In this document: one piece after another, positions 40,357-49,157 of the stretch
How the letters are laid out: the number at the start of each line of letters is the position of its first letter
Position numbering within the stretch: position 1 is the stretch's first letter
Assembly: GCA_022548915.1 (NCBI GenBank)
Contig: JAKZES010000003.1
Span: forward strand, 1-64,000
DNA: 64,000 bases
Direction of reading: 5' to 3'
DNA from: Verrucomicrobiaceae bacterium E54
Lineage (GTDB): Bacteria > Verrucomicrobiota > Verrucomicrobiia > Verrucomicrobiales > Akkermansiaceae
Notes under the pieces: model-generated
Told to the model about the DNA's origin: nothing
The model's database searches: none
What the model saw: the letters and a program-made list of their open reading frames with translations, nothing else
Made by a program: the position numbers and the translations under genes

Positions 40357-41664
40357 TCAAGCCCCGCTTTCGGAGCGCGCGTTGAGGGGTCGGCATGCGG
40401 GTGTCTTTTCAGCCTGTGCTTCAAGCCTGAAACCACCTGAACCATCGCCGATCATGGAAAGCTCGCGGAACACCTCATCGAGGCGCTCCCGCGAGTGGCC
40501 TCGGTGGTAGGTTGCGAACTCAGGATCGAGTTTGGCGCCGTCGGGCCCGTCGCCGTTGAGCGCGCCGCGGATGGCTTCCACCGCGGCTTCGGGATCGCCC
40601 TCGGGAAAGGTGCGGCCGATCTGGAAGCGCTCGACGCGGTCGCCGACGCACTGGCCGGCGGTCGCGACGAGCGGGATGCGGAAGGCGGCGGCCTTGGTGA
40701 GGGCGTTGCTGCTTCCTTCAAAGCCCTCGTAGGCGGCCCAGACGAGGTCGAAGGTCGAGAAGATCGAGTTGTAGGGCGCGCCGTCCTGGATCCGGTCGCC
40801 ACTGGTGTCGAAGTGGATGTGGTCGATTTCGCCCGCCGCGATGCGTTTCTCGAGATCATCGAGAAAGGCGAGATCCTCGGGAGAGAAGGTTCCCCGAGGA
40901 TAGGGGCCGGTGGCGACGAAATACCATGGTTCTCGTAATTCACCGGCGCGCAGCGCGGCCTTGAGCATGGTGACGAGGCCCTTGCGCTTCTCCATGCTGA
41001 TCAGCCCGATGATCTTCCGGTCGCCGGCCTTTTCCCGGAGGGCTCGGGCAGCCGGGGTCGGCGTGTCGGGAAGCGTCTCGTCGGTCATGTCGGGGAAGGC
41101 GATCGCCGGATGGCCGGAGATCTCCTCGAGGGTGTCGTTGAAGCGCTCGTCGAGCGTGCACACCGCACGGCAGTCGGGGCTGCGCAGGAGCCGGTCGCCC
41201 TTGGCCGCGCGGCGGAGCGGGTCGCCGGGGAACTCGAGGTGCCCGTTCCGGAAGTAGAGACCGCTCCACGGTCGGCCAAGGGTCATGCCGGGAAGCAGCG
41301 GGAAGGGCGAGAAGCGAAGGTAGCAGTCGAGGTAGCAGAAGAAGACGAGATCCGCGGTCCAGCCGGTGTCGCGCTCCGCACGGTCGAGGATTTCGGCGGT
41401 GGCGCGCCAGCGCAGGGGCGTGCTCAGGGGGTCGTGGTCGCGGTTGCGGTTGATGACTCCGTGATTGCGGTGGATGAAGGGGAAGCCGGCGATGCGGTCG
41501 CTTGGTGCCTCGTCGAGGGCCTCGAGGATCTCGTCGGGCTTCTGGCACAGCAACAGGACGCGGGCACCCATGCGCAGCAGCGAGGCGCTGAATTCCCGGA
41601 GGTAGGTCGGGTGGTGCCCGGCCCAGCGGGTGTCGACGAGTGCAACAGTGGGGGGTGGATTCAT
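40357..41664 (-). CDS. glycosyltransferase (family 4-like)
   Basis: A 435-residue GT-B-type glycosyltransferase. An N-terminal nucleotide-sugar domain (VALVDTRWAGHHPTYLREF) is followed by a C-terminal domain with a long Rossmann motif (KIIGLISMEKRKGLVTML) and an acidic EGFEGSSNALTKAAAFR block matching the sugar-donor site of GT4 enzymes. It is the first gene of the minus-strand polysaccharide cluster by coordinate, overlapping the polymerase gene by four bases (ATGA). It probably adds a sugar to a surface polysaccharide; donor and acceptor are unknown. Confidence 0.78.
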   Translation of the reverse strand: MNPPPTVALVDTRWAGHHPTYLREFSASLLRMGARVLLLCQKPDEILEALDEAPSDRIAGFPFIHRNHGVINRNRDHDPLSTPLRWRATAEILDRAERDTGWTADLVFFCYLDCYLRFSPFPLLPGMTLGRPWSGLYFRNGHLEFPGDPLRRAAKGDRLLRSPDCRAVCTLDERFNDTLEEISGHPAIAFPDMTDETLPDTPTPAARALREKAGDRKIIGLISMEKRKGLVTMLKAALRAGELREPWYFVATGPYPRGTFSPEDLAFLDDLEKRIAAGEIDHIHFDTSGDRIQDGAPYNSIFSTFDLVWAAYEGFEGSSNALTKAAAFRIPLVATAGQCVGDRVERFQIGRTFPEGDPEAAVEAIRGALNGDGPDGAKLDPEFATYHRGHSRERLDEVFRELSMIGDGSGGFRLEAQAEKTPACRPLNARSESGA

Positions 41665-43031
41665 CGGTGCGGGTCGGTGCGGGCAAGGAAGGAAACCCGG
41701 ATGTGGAAGGCCTGGGGCAGCCCGGCCATGATTCCGAAGGTCATGCCGGCGAGTCGTTCGTAGAAGGGATTGGAGGTCGCCGATTCACTCAGGAAACAGA
41801 GCGTGGCGACAAAGGGCAGGAAGGCGAGCCAGATGTCGGGTCCGGGCAGGGCGGCGTTGGACTTCGCCGAGCGCAGGCTTTGGATCGCGGTATTGGAGAA
41901 GAGGGCCAGGTGGCCCAGCAGGCCGATGACGCCGCCGGCAAAGAGCGCGTAGGTCCAGGTCGAGTGTCCGGCGAACCAGACGTCGCTGCCGAGGTCGGCA
42001 TTCTTGGGGTAAACGAGTTGGAGCTCCGGGATGTAGGCCATGTTCCAGGTATAGGACGCGCCAACGCCCATGCCATGGACGTAGCGGTTCGGTTCCTCAC
42101 CGAGGATCCGCACGATGTCTTCGGCCTCCGCGCGGCGGGTGAGCCACGAGACGTCCGTGGCCAGGTTGCGGTCGCCGGCGTGGTGGAAGAGGCGTTCGCC
42201 CCAGCGCTCGATGAGGGCGGGCCAGACGGCGGCGGCGATGACGAGTCCGGCCACGGCGAGCCCTGCGACGGCACCGACCGGCAGCAAACGCTTCGGAAGT
42301 TCGCTCCAGCGGAAGATCTTCCAGTGGCAGCCGAGCGCGAAGCAGAACGAGGTGGCGACGGCCGAGGCCATCACCGGGAAGATCAGGGCGCGGGTGACGG
42401 TGATGAGGATCCCGGTGAGCAAGGCGGCGGAGCCGAGGACGAGCGTCCAGTGGAAGCGCGACCGGAGCAGCAGGGCGCAGCCGATCCAGGCCGCCATCCA
42501 GTTGGTCGAAGGGCTGAGGACCTCGACGCGAACGGTCTCCAGCGAGATTTCCTTGAACAGGAAGCCGTGAAGGATGCGCCAGAAGATGTTGATCACCGCG
42601 GCGGCGAAAACCGGGGCCACGATGCGGGACGGACGGAGTCCGGCGCAGGCGGCGATGTGGGCGTTGATCATGCCGGCCAGGCACAGGCCGAAGGGCAGGC
42701 CGGTGCGGATCGAGCGCGTCGGATCGACGCCTTGAAGCAGCGCGCCGCCCGCCATGAAGGCCAGCACGCCACCCCACAGCGTGATCATCCAGACGCCGGG
42801 CCTGACCAGCAGGTGCCGCCAGCCGAAGTAGAGGATGCCGAGCGTGGCGAGCACGCAGGTGCCGAGGAACAGCAACTGGTCGAGACCGGTGCCGCCGCCG
42901 GCCTGGCGGTCCACCGACGCCCGGTAGTCGAAAGCGAAGGACAGCATGAACGCCCACAGCAATCGCTCGACCCACACCGCCTCGGGGGCGCGGGGAATTC
43001 GAAGCGGGTCGGTGGCGTCGTCGAGGAGCAT
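41661..43031 (-). CDS. O-antigen ligase/polymerase-like membrane protein
   Basis: A 456-residue membrane protein with about ten to twelve hydrophobic spans and a large extracytoplasmic loop (about 270-360, GERLFHHAGDRNLATDVSW, VHGMGVGASYTWNMAY). This is the topology of Wzy polymerases and O-antigen ligases, which join undecaprenyl-linked glycan units. The gene overlaps the preceding glycosyltransferase by four bases. uppS at 9 kb makes its lipid carrier. The precise activity (polymerase or ligase) is inferred only from fold and context. Confidence 0.78.
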   Translation of the reverse strand: MLLDDATDPLRIPRAPEAVWVERLLWAFMLSFAFDYRASVDRQAGGGTGLDQLLFLGTCVLATLGILYFGWRHLLVRPGVWMITLWGGVLAFMAGGALLQGVDPTRSIRTGLPFGLCLAGMINAHIAACAGLRPSRIVAPVFAAAVINIFWRILHGFLFKEISLETVRVEVLSPSTNWMAAWIGCALLLRSRFHWTLVLGSAALLTGILITVTRALIFPVMASAVATSFCFALGCHWKIFRWSELPKRLLPVGAVAGLAVAGLVIAAAVWPALIERWGERLFHHAGDRNLATDVSWLTRRAEAEDIVRILGEEPNRYVHGMGVGASYTWNMAYIPELQLVYPKNADLGSDVWFAGHSTWTYALFAGGVIGLLGHLALFSNTAIQSLRSAKSNAALPGPDIWLAFLPFVATLCFLSESATSNPFYERLAGMTFGIMAGLPQAFHIRVSFLARTDPHR

Positions 43032-43034
43032 GTC

Positions 43035-43114
43035 GGTGTTTCGGTGCTTCAGTATTTCGGTGTTTCAGTTCTTCGGCCCGGCATCGATGACTGAAACATC
43101 GAAACACGGAAACA
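43035..43114. repeat. inverted repeat of GTGTTTCG-type units
   Basis: Left part: GTGTTTCGGTGCTTCAG with TTTCGGTGTTTCAG; right part: CTGAAACATCGAAACACGG, the reverse-complement pattern. It fills the 88-base gap between the polymerase-like gene and the epimerase. A related motif occurs at 44169-44201. Confidence 0.6.
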
Positions 43115-43119
43115 CTGCC

Positions 43120-44163
43120 TCACCGCTTCTGCCACGCCTCGACGATCTGGCGGATCGTCTCCTCGAGGCTGACGGTGATGTCCCACCCGGGGTAGTGGGC
43201 GCGCATCTTGTCGAGATTGGAGATGTAGCAGATGTGGTCGCCGATGCGGTTGCCCTCCTGATAGGCGAACTGCTGCTCCCTGCCGGAGAACTTTTCGGCG
43301 ATCTTGAAGGCCTCGAGGATGGAGCACGAGTTGTGGCGTCCGCCGCCGATGTTGTAGACCTCGGCGACCCGCGGTGCCTTGATGAATTCCTCGATGAAGC
43401 GCGCGACGTCGTGCGAGTGGATGTTGTCGCGCACCTGCTTGCCCTTGTAGCCGAAGATCTTGTACTCGCGGCCCTCGAGGTTGCATTTCACGAGGAAACT
43501 CAGGAAGCCGTGCAACTCGACGCCCGAGTGGTTCGGACCGGTCAGGCAGCCGCCGCGCAGGCAGCAGGTCGGCATCTCGAAGTAGCGTCCGTACTCCTGG
43601 ACCATCACGTCGGCCGCCACCTTCGACGCGCCGAAGAGCGAGTGCTTCGACTGGTCGATGGGAAATTCCTCGGTGATGCCGTCGGCGTAGGCCGGATCGT
43701 CGTAATCCCAGCGCGTTTCGAGTTCCTTGAGCGCGATCGTGTTGGGCCGGTCGCCGTAGACCTTGTTGGTCGACATGTGGACGAAGGGCGAGGTCGGGCA
43801 GGCCTGGCGGGTCGCCTCGAGCAGGTTGAGCGTGCCGACGGCGTTGGTGTCGAAGTCGTCGAAGGGAATCGCCGCGGCCCGGTCGTGCGACGGCTGGGCG
43901 GCGGTGTGGACGATGGCGTCGGGCTTCACCTCGGCGAGCAGCTTGAGCACGCCGTCGCGGTCGCGGATGTCGAATTCGTGGTGGACGAAGCCGGGCAGGT
44001 CGCGCTGCAGCCGGTCCTGATTCCAGCGGGTGTCGCCCTGCGGACCGAAGAAGACGGCGCGCTGGTTGTTGTCGACGCCATGGATCTCCCAGCCGAGGGC
44101 GGAGAAATGGATGCACACTTCGGAGCCGATGAGGCCGGAGGAGCCGGTGACGAGAAGCTTCAT
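43120..44163 (-). CDS. NAD-dependent epimerase (CDP-paratose 2-epimerase-like)
   Basis: A 347-residue extended-SDR enzyme. The NAD-binding loop is [25 protein letters not shown] and [11 protein letters not shown] resemble CDP-tyvelose/paratose 2-epimerases (RfbE). The usual YxxxK catalytic Tyr is Phe in [11 protein letters not shown], with Lys kept; this F variant may occur across this subgroup. [13 protein letters not shown] and [10 protein letters not shown] are also present. It probably modifies a nucleotide sugar for the surface polysaccharide. Which sugar cannot be said. Confidence 0.83.
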   Translation of the reverse strand: MKLLVTGSSGLIGSEVCIHFSALGWEIHGVDNNQRAVFFGPQGDTRWNQDRLQRDLPGFVHHEFDIRDRDGVLKLLAEVKPDAIVHTAAQPSHDRAAAIPFDDFDTNAVGTLNLLEATRQACPTSPFVHMSTNKVYGDRPNTIALKELETRWDYDDPAYADGITEEFPIDQSKHSLFGASKVAADVMVQEYGRYFEMPTCCLRGGCLTGPNHSGVELHGFLSFLVKCNLEGREYKIFGYKGKQVRDNIHSHDVARFIEEFIKAPRVAEVYNIGGGRHNSCSILEAFKIAEKFSGREQQFAYQEGNRIGDHICYISNLDKMRAHYPGWDITVSLEETIRQIVEAWQKR

Positions 44164-44168
44164 GGTAA

Positions 44169-44201
44169 ATGCTGAAATTCTGAAATGCTGAGAAACTGAA
44201 A
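44169..44201. repeat. short A/T-rich CTGAAA repeats in polysaccharide cluster
   Basis: ATGCTGAAATTCTGAAATGC followed by TGAGAAACTGAAA contains four degenerate CTGAAA/TGAAAT units in the 43-base gap upstream of the epimerase. It resembles the CTGAAAC units of the repeat at 43035-43114, so the two gaps of this cluster share a repeat type. Confidence 0.5.
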
Positions 44202-44206
44202 GAAGA

Positions 44207-45370
44207 TCATGGAGTCAGAAGGCGGGCGAGGGCCTTGCCGCGGTCGGACCAGTGGAAGGCGCCACGGCATTTCTCCAGGGCATTGGCGGCGGCCTGGTTG
44301 AGGAACTCGAGGTCGTCGATGCGATCGGCGATCAGCTCCGCGAGTTCGGAGGTGGATCCGGCGGCGAGGCAGTCGCGTCCGGGATTCAGGGGCAGGCCGC
44401 TAAGGGCCGGTCCGATCGATGCGAGGGGCAGGCCACGGAAAATGTAGTCGAGGGCCTTGAGCTTGAAGCCGCCCCCGAGCGCCTCGGGGATCAGGCCGAT
44501 CCGGGCGTCGCCCAGATGGGGATCCATGCTGCGGACGTTGGGGAAGAACGAAACCTGCGGGAATTCCTCGCTGAGCTTGGCGAAGTAGGCCGGGTCGCAT
44601 TTCCCGACGACGTGGAAGGCGATGTTGGCCTTCTCGAAGGGTTCGGCGGATTCGGTGAGAAAGGCCTCGAGGTTCCGGCGCTTGGCCAGCCATTCGAAGG
44701 TGCCCGCCAGCACCACGCGGCGCGGGGTTCGCTCGACCAGCGGGGGCAGGGATTCGGGGATCCGGCGCGAGTATCCGGGCGAGATGATCTTGATCCGCTT
44801 CTCCGGAAACTCGCGCTTGTAGATCGAGGCGTCGCGCGGGGTGATGGCGCTGATGGCGTCGGCGCGTTCGGCGAGGCGGTCTTCGAGTCGGGCGTATTTC
44901 ATCGCGTCCTTGGTCAGCGCCCAGCGGAAAAGCGGGGACCCCTCGCCGGACTCGGCGACCTCGGCGCGCACGCTCGCCTCGTGGTTGTGGGAAATGTAAA
45001 TCACCCGCATCTCGCGCGGGATCAGGTCGAGCGCCCAGGCATTGGCGGCCTGATCGATGACCACGCAGTCGAAGTCCTCTTGCAGCAGGTCCCACAGCGC
45101 CTCGCGCATCTCGCGGCCACCGAGGCGGTGGGCATCGCTGGGGAGCTTCGAGAGCAGGCACAGCAGCGACTTCTTTGGCACGCCGACCGGCAGTTCGCAG
45201 TGAATGCCCGGCAGCGTCTCCCCCGCATTGTGTGGCGCCCGGTGGGCCAGCACGGTGATCCGGCACTCATCGGTCGCGGCCAGCGCCTGCAGCAACCCGA
45301 TCGTGTAGATCAGGTCGCCGCTGTCGGCCGGACGCGGGTCCTGGCGGGTGATCCACAGGCAGCGTTTCAT
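44207..45370 (-). CDS. glycosyltransferase family 1-type protein
   Basis: A 387-residue GT-B enzyme ([19 protein letters not shown]). The track extends the ORF to 46114, which is a shadow of the next gene. The C-terminal half has [18 protein letters not shown], the [20 protein letters not shown] donor-site block and a late NALEKCR end. It overlaps the upstream glycosyltransferase by four bases (ATGA). It belongs to the surface-polysaccharide cluster; the sugar is unknown. Confidence 0.78.
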   Translation of the reverse strand: MKRCLWITRQDPRPADSGDLIYTIGLLQALAATDECRITVLAHRAPHNAGETLPGIHCELPVGVPKKSLLCLLSKLPSDAHRLGGREMREALWDLLQEDFDCVVIDQAANAWALDLIPREMRVIYISHNHEASVRAEVAESGEGSPLFRWALTKDAMKYARLEDRLAERADAISAITPRDASIYKREFPEKRIKIISPGYSRRIPESLPPLVERTPRRVVLAGTFEWLAKRRNLEAFLTESAEPFEKANIAFHVVGKCDPAYFAKLSEEFPQVSFFPNVRSMDPHLGDARIGLIPEALGGGFKLKALDYIFRGLPLASIGPALSGLPLNPGRDCLAAGSTSELAELIADRIDDLEFLNQAAANALEKCRGAFHWSDRGKALARLLTP

Positions 45371-46563
45371 CCGGTGAGAATGCGTTCGAAGGTGTCGGCC
45401 TTGGCCTCGATGGGAAAGGTCTGCTCGGCGTAGCTGCGGGCGTTGGCAGCGAGGCTCGCCCGCAGCGCCTGGGACTCGCGGAGGTTGCGCCCGGCGGCGA
45501 GAAAGCCGTCGAGATCGCCCGGGGTGACGGTGAGGCCGGCCCCGTGGTCGAGGGTGATCCGGGCCGCGAGATTGGCTGGAGGCACGGCGAGCAGCAGCGG
45601 CCGGGCGGCGCACAGGTAGCTGAGCGTCTTCGACGGCACCGAAAAAGTGCCGGCCTCCTCCTCGAGCAGCCCGACCAGCACGTCGCCGGTGGCGAGCACC
45701 GACGGCAGATCGGCGAAGGGTTGGTAGGGAAGGACGAGAAGATTCTTGAGCCCGGCCTTCGCCGACTCGGTCTTGAGCCATTCGGCCCCGATGCCTTCCG
45801 AGATCACGACCACGCGCACCTCGGAGTCGTCGCGGTGGCGACGGGCGAGCTCGAGCAGCATCGAGGGATCGTGCTTCATCCCGAGCGTGCCGGAGTAGAG
45901 GAAGACGAAGCGGTTGTGGAGTCCGTGACGCACCGCCCACTCGTTGGACTTGTCCTGCTCGGGAAGTTCCTCGATCACCGCCCAGTTTGGCACGACTTCG
46001 ACGCGATCCGGATCGATGCCGAACTCCTTCTCGAGAATGGGCGTGAAGTCCTCGGTGATGGTGACGATGCGCTCGCTCTGGGCGAACTGCCGCGAGTCGA
46101 GATGGCGGTACCACTTGCCGACCAGCGATCCGGCGACCGGGATCTTCTTCCGCAGCAGGCGATCAACCGCGAGGCTGTAGAAGTCCTGAACCCAGTAGAA
46201 GAAGCGTCCGCCGACGCCGGTGGTGGCGAAGGCGATCGGGTCCTGGGTCTCGGTGGGCGTGTTGCCGGAGAGCACGGCATCCGGCTTCCACTCGCGGATG
46301 AAGCCGGCGGCGGCCCGACCACAGCGGACCTCCATGTTGCGTCGGCGCAGGAAGGAATACTTGTAGCGCGGGTAGTCCGGATCCATCGGGATCTCCTGGA
46401 AACGGAGCGTCGGGGAATCCCCTTCGCGGTGCCGGAGGTCGCCGCGGGGCGTCTGCAGGGTCGAGGCAAAGGCATGCACGACCTCGTGACCGCGCTTGGC
46501 CAGAGCGCGGCTCAGGGATGTCGGGAACGCATGTCCCGCATAATCGTGGACGACAATTTTCAT
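45367..46563 (-). CDS. glycosyltransferase family 4 protein
   Basis: A 398-residue GT-B enzyme with start at 46563 (MKIVVHDYAGHAFPTSLSRAL). The track ORF runs to 47685 through the oxidoreductase gene on the other strand. Motifs include FVFLYSGTLGMKHDPSMLLEL and EEAGTFSVPSKTLSYLCAARP, the GT4 donor-site block. First gene of the minus-strand cluster in transcription order; it is divergent from the oxidoreductase and shares a 285-base upstream region with it. Confidence 0.82.
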   Translation of the reverse strand: MKIVVHDYAGHAFPTSLSRALAKRGHEVVHAFASTLQTPRGDLRHREGDSPTLRFQEIPMDPDYPRYKYSFLRRRNMEVRCGRAAAGFIREWKPDAVLSGNTPTETQDPIAFATTGVGGRFFYWVQDFYSLAVDRLLRKKIPVAGSLVGKWYRHLDSRQFAQSERIVTITEDFTPILEKEFGIDPDRVEVVPNWAVIEELPEQDKSNEWAVRHGLHNRFVFLYSGTLGMKHDPSMLLELARRHRDDSEVRVVVISEGIGAEWLKTESAKAGLKNLLVLPYQPFADLPSVLATGDVLVGLLEEEAGTFSVPSKTLSYLCAARPLLLAVPPANLAARITLDHGAGLTVTPGDLDGFLAAGRNLRESQALRASLAANARSYAEQTFPIEAKADTFERILTG

Positions 46564-46726
46564 GAAGGGGGAACAGGCCGAAGCCGGTTGAATCCTAAGG
46601 GTTTCGGAAGCTTCCGGCAATCCCGCCCCGGCACGCGATCGCGTAGGAAAACGGGGAATTCTGCATTTTATTTCGATTGCGAGCGGCTTGGCCCGACCAC
46701 TGCTGCATGGAATCCGTCGCGACACA

Positions 46727-46801
46727 GGCGGTCCGGCCGGCACCAGCGGGGTTTCATGGGTTTTTCTCCGCGTGTGCCTGGTCGGACCGCCGCCTTTTTT
46801 A
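46727..46801 (+). terminator. intrinsic-terminator-like hairpin in the leader of the oxidoreductase gene
   Basis: GGCGGTCCG (46727-46735) pairs exactly with CGGACCGCC (46783-46791). Further inner pairs follow (CC/GG, GCAC/GTGC, GCGG/CCGC), giving a long interrupted stem. GCCTTTTTTA follows directly. It ends about 48 bases before the oxidoreductase ATG on the same strand and lies between divergent genes, so no upstream plus-strand gene needs termination here. A transcription attenuator for the oxidoreductase is a reasonable inference. Confidence 0.6.
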
Positions 46802-46848
46802 CCGGAAGCTTCTGGCCATCGTGCGGTCCCGTGCTGAGCGTGGCCCCC

Positions 46849-48195
46849 ATGAGCGAGCAGAAGCACGATGCGATGGTGGTGGGATCCGGAACCTCGGCCT
46901 ATTTTGCGGCAAGTGGATTGAAGGAAGGCGGACTCGACGTTGCGATCATCGATGAGCGCCCCTACGGCGGGACCTGTGCCCTGCGGGGCTGCCAGCCGAA
47001 GAAGTATCTGGTGTGCAATGCCGAGGCGGTGGCGATGGCGCAGCATCTGGTCGGGCGCGGCATCGTCGAAGCCCCGCGCACCGACTGGAAGGCGCTGCAG
47101 GCCCTGAAGAACGAGTTTCTGGAAGGGCGGCCGGAGGGTGAGGTCGAGGACTGGCGGAAGGAGGGGGTCGCCACCTACCACGACCGGGCCCGCTTTTGCG
47201 GCGAGCGGTCGCTGCAGGTTGGTGACCGGGTGCTGACTGCCGACCACATCATCCTGGCGACCGGGGCCACGCCCCGCTGTGCGGGTTATCCCGGGGCGGA
47301 ACTTTCGGGGATCAGCGACGACTTCCTGGAACTGCCGGAACTGCCCGAGCGCCTGGTCTTCGTCGGCGGCGGCTACATTTCCTTCGAGTTCGCGCACGTC
47401 GCCGCCCGGGCCGGGGCGAAGGAGGTGACCATCCTCCAGCGCTCGGACCGGGTGCTGAAGGGCTTCGATGCCGATATGGTCGAGGTGGTGGTGAAAGCCA
47501 GCGAGGATGCGGGAATCCGGGTGATCCTCAACGAGTCGCCGGAGCAGCTCGAGAAGTCGGGCGATGTCTTTCTTTTGACCGGAAAATCGGGGACCCGCTA
47601 CGAAGCGGACCTCGTGATCGAGGCGACCGGCCGGGTGCCGAACCTCAGCGTGGTGGAAGGGGGTGAGGGAGACGTCGAACACCACGAGGGCGGAATCGTG
47701 GTCGATGGATCGTTGCGAAGCGTCTCAAATCCGGCGGTGCATGCGATCGGGGATTGCGTGGCCGGTTCGCCCATGCTGGCACCGGTGGCCGATGCCCAGG
47801 GCAAGCTGGTTGCGCGGAATATCCTCAGCGGCAGCGACGAGGAGTTCGACGCCTCGGTGATCCCGAGCGCCGCCTTCACCACTCCCAGCATCGGGTCGGT
47901 CGGTCTGACCGAAGAGCAGGCGAAGGAGCAGGGGCTGGACGTTCGGGTCAATCGGGGCAGCACCACCGGCTGGCCCTCGGCGAAGCGCATCGGCGAGAAG
48001 CACGGCGGCTACAAGGTGATCATCGAGAACGGCAGTGAGCGCATCGTCGGCGCCCACCTCGCCCGCCACAACGCTGCCGAAGCGATCAACGTGCTGGCGC
48101 TGGCCATGAAGCACGGCATCACCGCGCCGCAGCTCAAGGACTTCATGTGGGCCTACCCGACCATCGTCTCGGACCTGAAATACATGGTGGGGTAG
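46849..48195 (+). CDS. pyridine nucleotide-disulfide oxidoreductase (glutathione-reductase-like)
   Basis: A 448-residue flavoprotein. The start at 46849 (MSEQKHDAMVVGSGTSA) is preferred over the track start at 45544. The FAD loop is VVGSGTSAYFAA. The redox-active Cys pair lies in GTCALRGC (Cys 43 and 48). The NAD(P) loop is VFVGGGYISFEF, and VHAIGDCV binds FAD. The C-terminal dimer region, however, reads AYPTIVSD where classic enzymes have the HPTxxE base, so its substrate may differ from glutathione or mercury. It is preceded by a terminator-like leader. Confidence 0.85.
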   Translation: MSEQKHDAMVVGSGTSAYFAASGLKEGGLDVAIIDERPYGGTCALRGCQPKKYLVCNAEAVAMAQHLVGRGIVEAPRTDWKALQALKNEFLEGRPEGEVEDWRKEGVATYHDRARFCGERSLQVGDRVLTADHIILATGATPRCAGYPGAELSGISDDFLELPELPERLVFVGGGYISFEFAHVAARAGAKEVTILQRSDRVLKGFDADMVEVVVKASEDAGIRVILNESPEQLEKSGDVFLLTGKSGTRYEADLVIEATGRVPNLSVVEGGEGDVEHHEGGIVVDGSLRSVSNPAVHAIGDCVAGSPMLAPVADAQGKLVARNILSGSDEEFDASVIPSAAFTTPSIGSVGLTEEQAKEQGLDVRVNRGSTTGWPSAKRIGEKHGGYKVIIENGSERIVGAHLARHNAAEAINVLALAMKHGITAPQLKDFMWAYPTIVSDLKYMVG

Positions 48196-48244
48196 GCGCG
48201 GGGGGACAGGAGACAGGAGACGGGTTTCCCACCGATCATGGCTG

Positions 48245-48646
48245 TCACGAATCTGCGTTTTCCAGCATCCTCAGAAAATCCGCCGGCGAGATGGCCGGCA
48301 CGGGAGAATTGCGGTAGTCGGGCAGGTTGCGGGTGACGATCCAATCGGCTTTCCATGCCACGGCGGCGGCGGCTTGGAAGGCATCTTCCACGTCGGACAT
48401 CGGCAGGCCAAGAGCGAGACGGGCGTGGTCAGATCCGACGCTGGCGACGTCCACCAGCTTCAGCAGATTGTTGAGGAAAGCTCTGCCACCTTTGAGCAAG
48501 TAGGAGCAATTCGTCAGCGAGTGCCAGGCGACGGCGGCCTCGCCACTCGCCTGCGCCCATTCGAGGACGGCAGTGCTGTGATCGACATGCGGTTCGCGGG
48601 CGAGGGCGACATCCAACAAGACATCCGTATCGAGAAGCACCTTCAT
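48245..48646 (-). CDS. PIN-domain toxin (VapC-like)
   Basis: A 133-residue PIN-domain protein (MKVLLDTDVLLDVAL, LPMSDVEDAFQAAAA, ADWIVTRNLPDY) with the acidic residues of a VapC-type ribonuclease. It starts inside the antitoxin stop (one shared base, TGATG), so the pair is co-translated. It should cleave RNA when freed from its antitoxin. It converges with the oxidoreductase. Confidence 0.86.
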   Translation of the reverse strand: MKVLLDTDVLLDVALAREPHVDHSTAVLEWAQASGEAAVAWHSLTNCSYLLKGGRAFLNNLLKLVDVASVGSDHARLALGLPMSDVEDAFQAAAAVAWKADWIVTRNLPDYRNSPVPAISPADFLRMLENADS

Positions 48647-48879
48647 CAGCGAAGGTGTTTTGCCTTCAGCGCATCATAAAGTGGATCGGAGCCCGGTTCA
48701 GCATCCCTGAGACTCGCACTTCCTCTCATGCTGGCGACGAGATCCTTCCCGATGGGCGCGGTTTCCGCTTCGAGCAAGGACTCGATCAATCCGGAAACGG
48801 TGGTGTGCCTCTTATTGGCCGTCCGCTTGGCAAGGCGGTGGACCTCCGGGTCGAGCGTGATGGTCACCCGTGTCTTCAT
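48646..48879 (-). CDS. ribbon-helix-helix antitoxin of the PIN pair
   Basis: A 77-residue protein beginning MKTRVTITLDPEVHRLAKRTA, a ribbon-helix-helix DNA-binding start. The C-terminal half is acidic and likely binds the toxin. Its gene is immediately preceded by an inverted repeat with GTATGCA arms that probably is its own operator. One base overlaps the toxin start. Confidence 0.83.
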   Translation of the reverse strand: MKTRVTITLDPEVHRLAKRTANKRHTTVSGLIESLLEAETAPIGKDLVASMRGSASLRDAEPGSDPLYDALKAKHLR

Positions 48880-48881
48880 GA

Positions 48882-48920
48882 GTATGCACTTAATTCAGAT
48901 GATGCATACTGTCAAGTGAG
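48882..48920 (-). promoter_or_regulatory. promoter/operator of the PIN toxin-antitoxin operon
   Basis: GTATGCA (48882-48888) and TGCATAC (48903-48909) are inverted arms 14 bases apart, starting three bases before the antitoxin ATG. Reading the minus strand, an exact TTGACA lies just upstream, spaced so that the arms cover the region where a -10 box would be. Such sites are where antitoxins repress their operons. No good TATAAT is visible. Beyond it, the rest of the 278-base gap to the GH2 gene shows nothing clear. Confidence 0.55.
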
Positions 48921-49157
48921 GGCGACCGATAGTGTCCCGCGCGGAGTCGGACATCCAAACCTTCGACACGGCGGAAGTGGCCTCCCATCGCAGGGGTGAA
49001 ATTCAGTGCCTCACCCGGTGAGGTCATCCCCATCGTGCGGCGCTTGCCGAGCTTTTGTGAGGGGATCTTTTCCGCGCGCCCGCGGAAGGACGGTTGAGGG
49101 TGTTTCGTAGTTGTCCGAGCGGAGATCATTCACGCCCATCCCGCCTCCAAATGACCC

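Noticed and set aside
46677-46955. Leader peptide overlapping the terminator-like hairpin
   Set aside because: The frame runs past the oxidoreductase start without a stop and lacks a ribosome-binding site; no run of regulatory codons is seen.
45544-48195. 883-residue ORF as a fusion protein
   Set aside because: The front is antisense to the glycosyltransferase; the flavoprotein begins at 46849.
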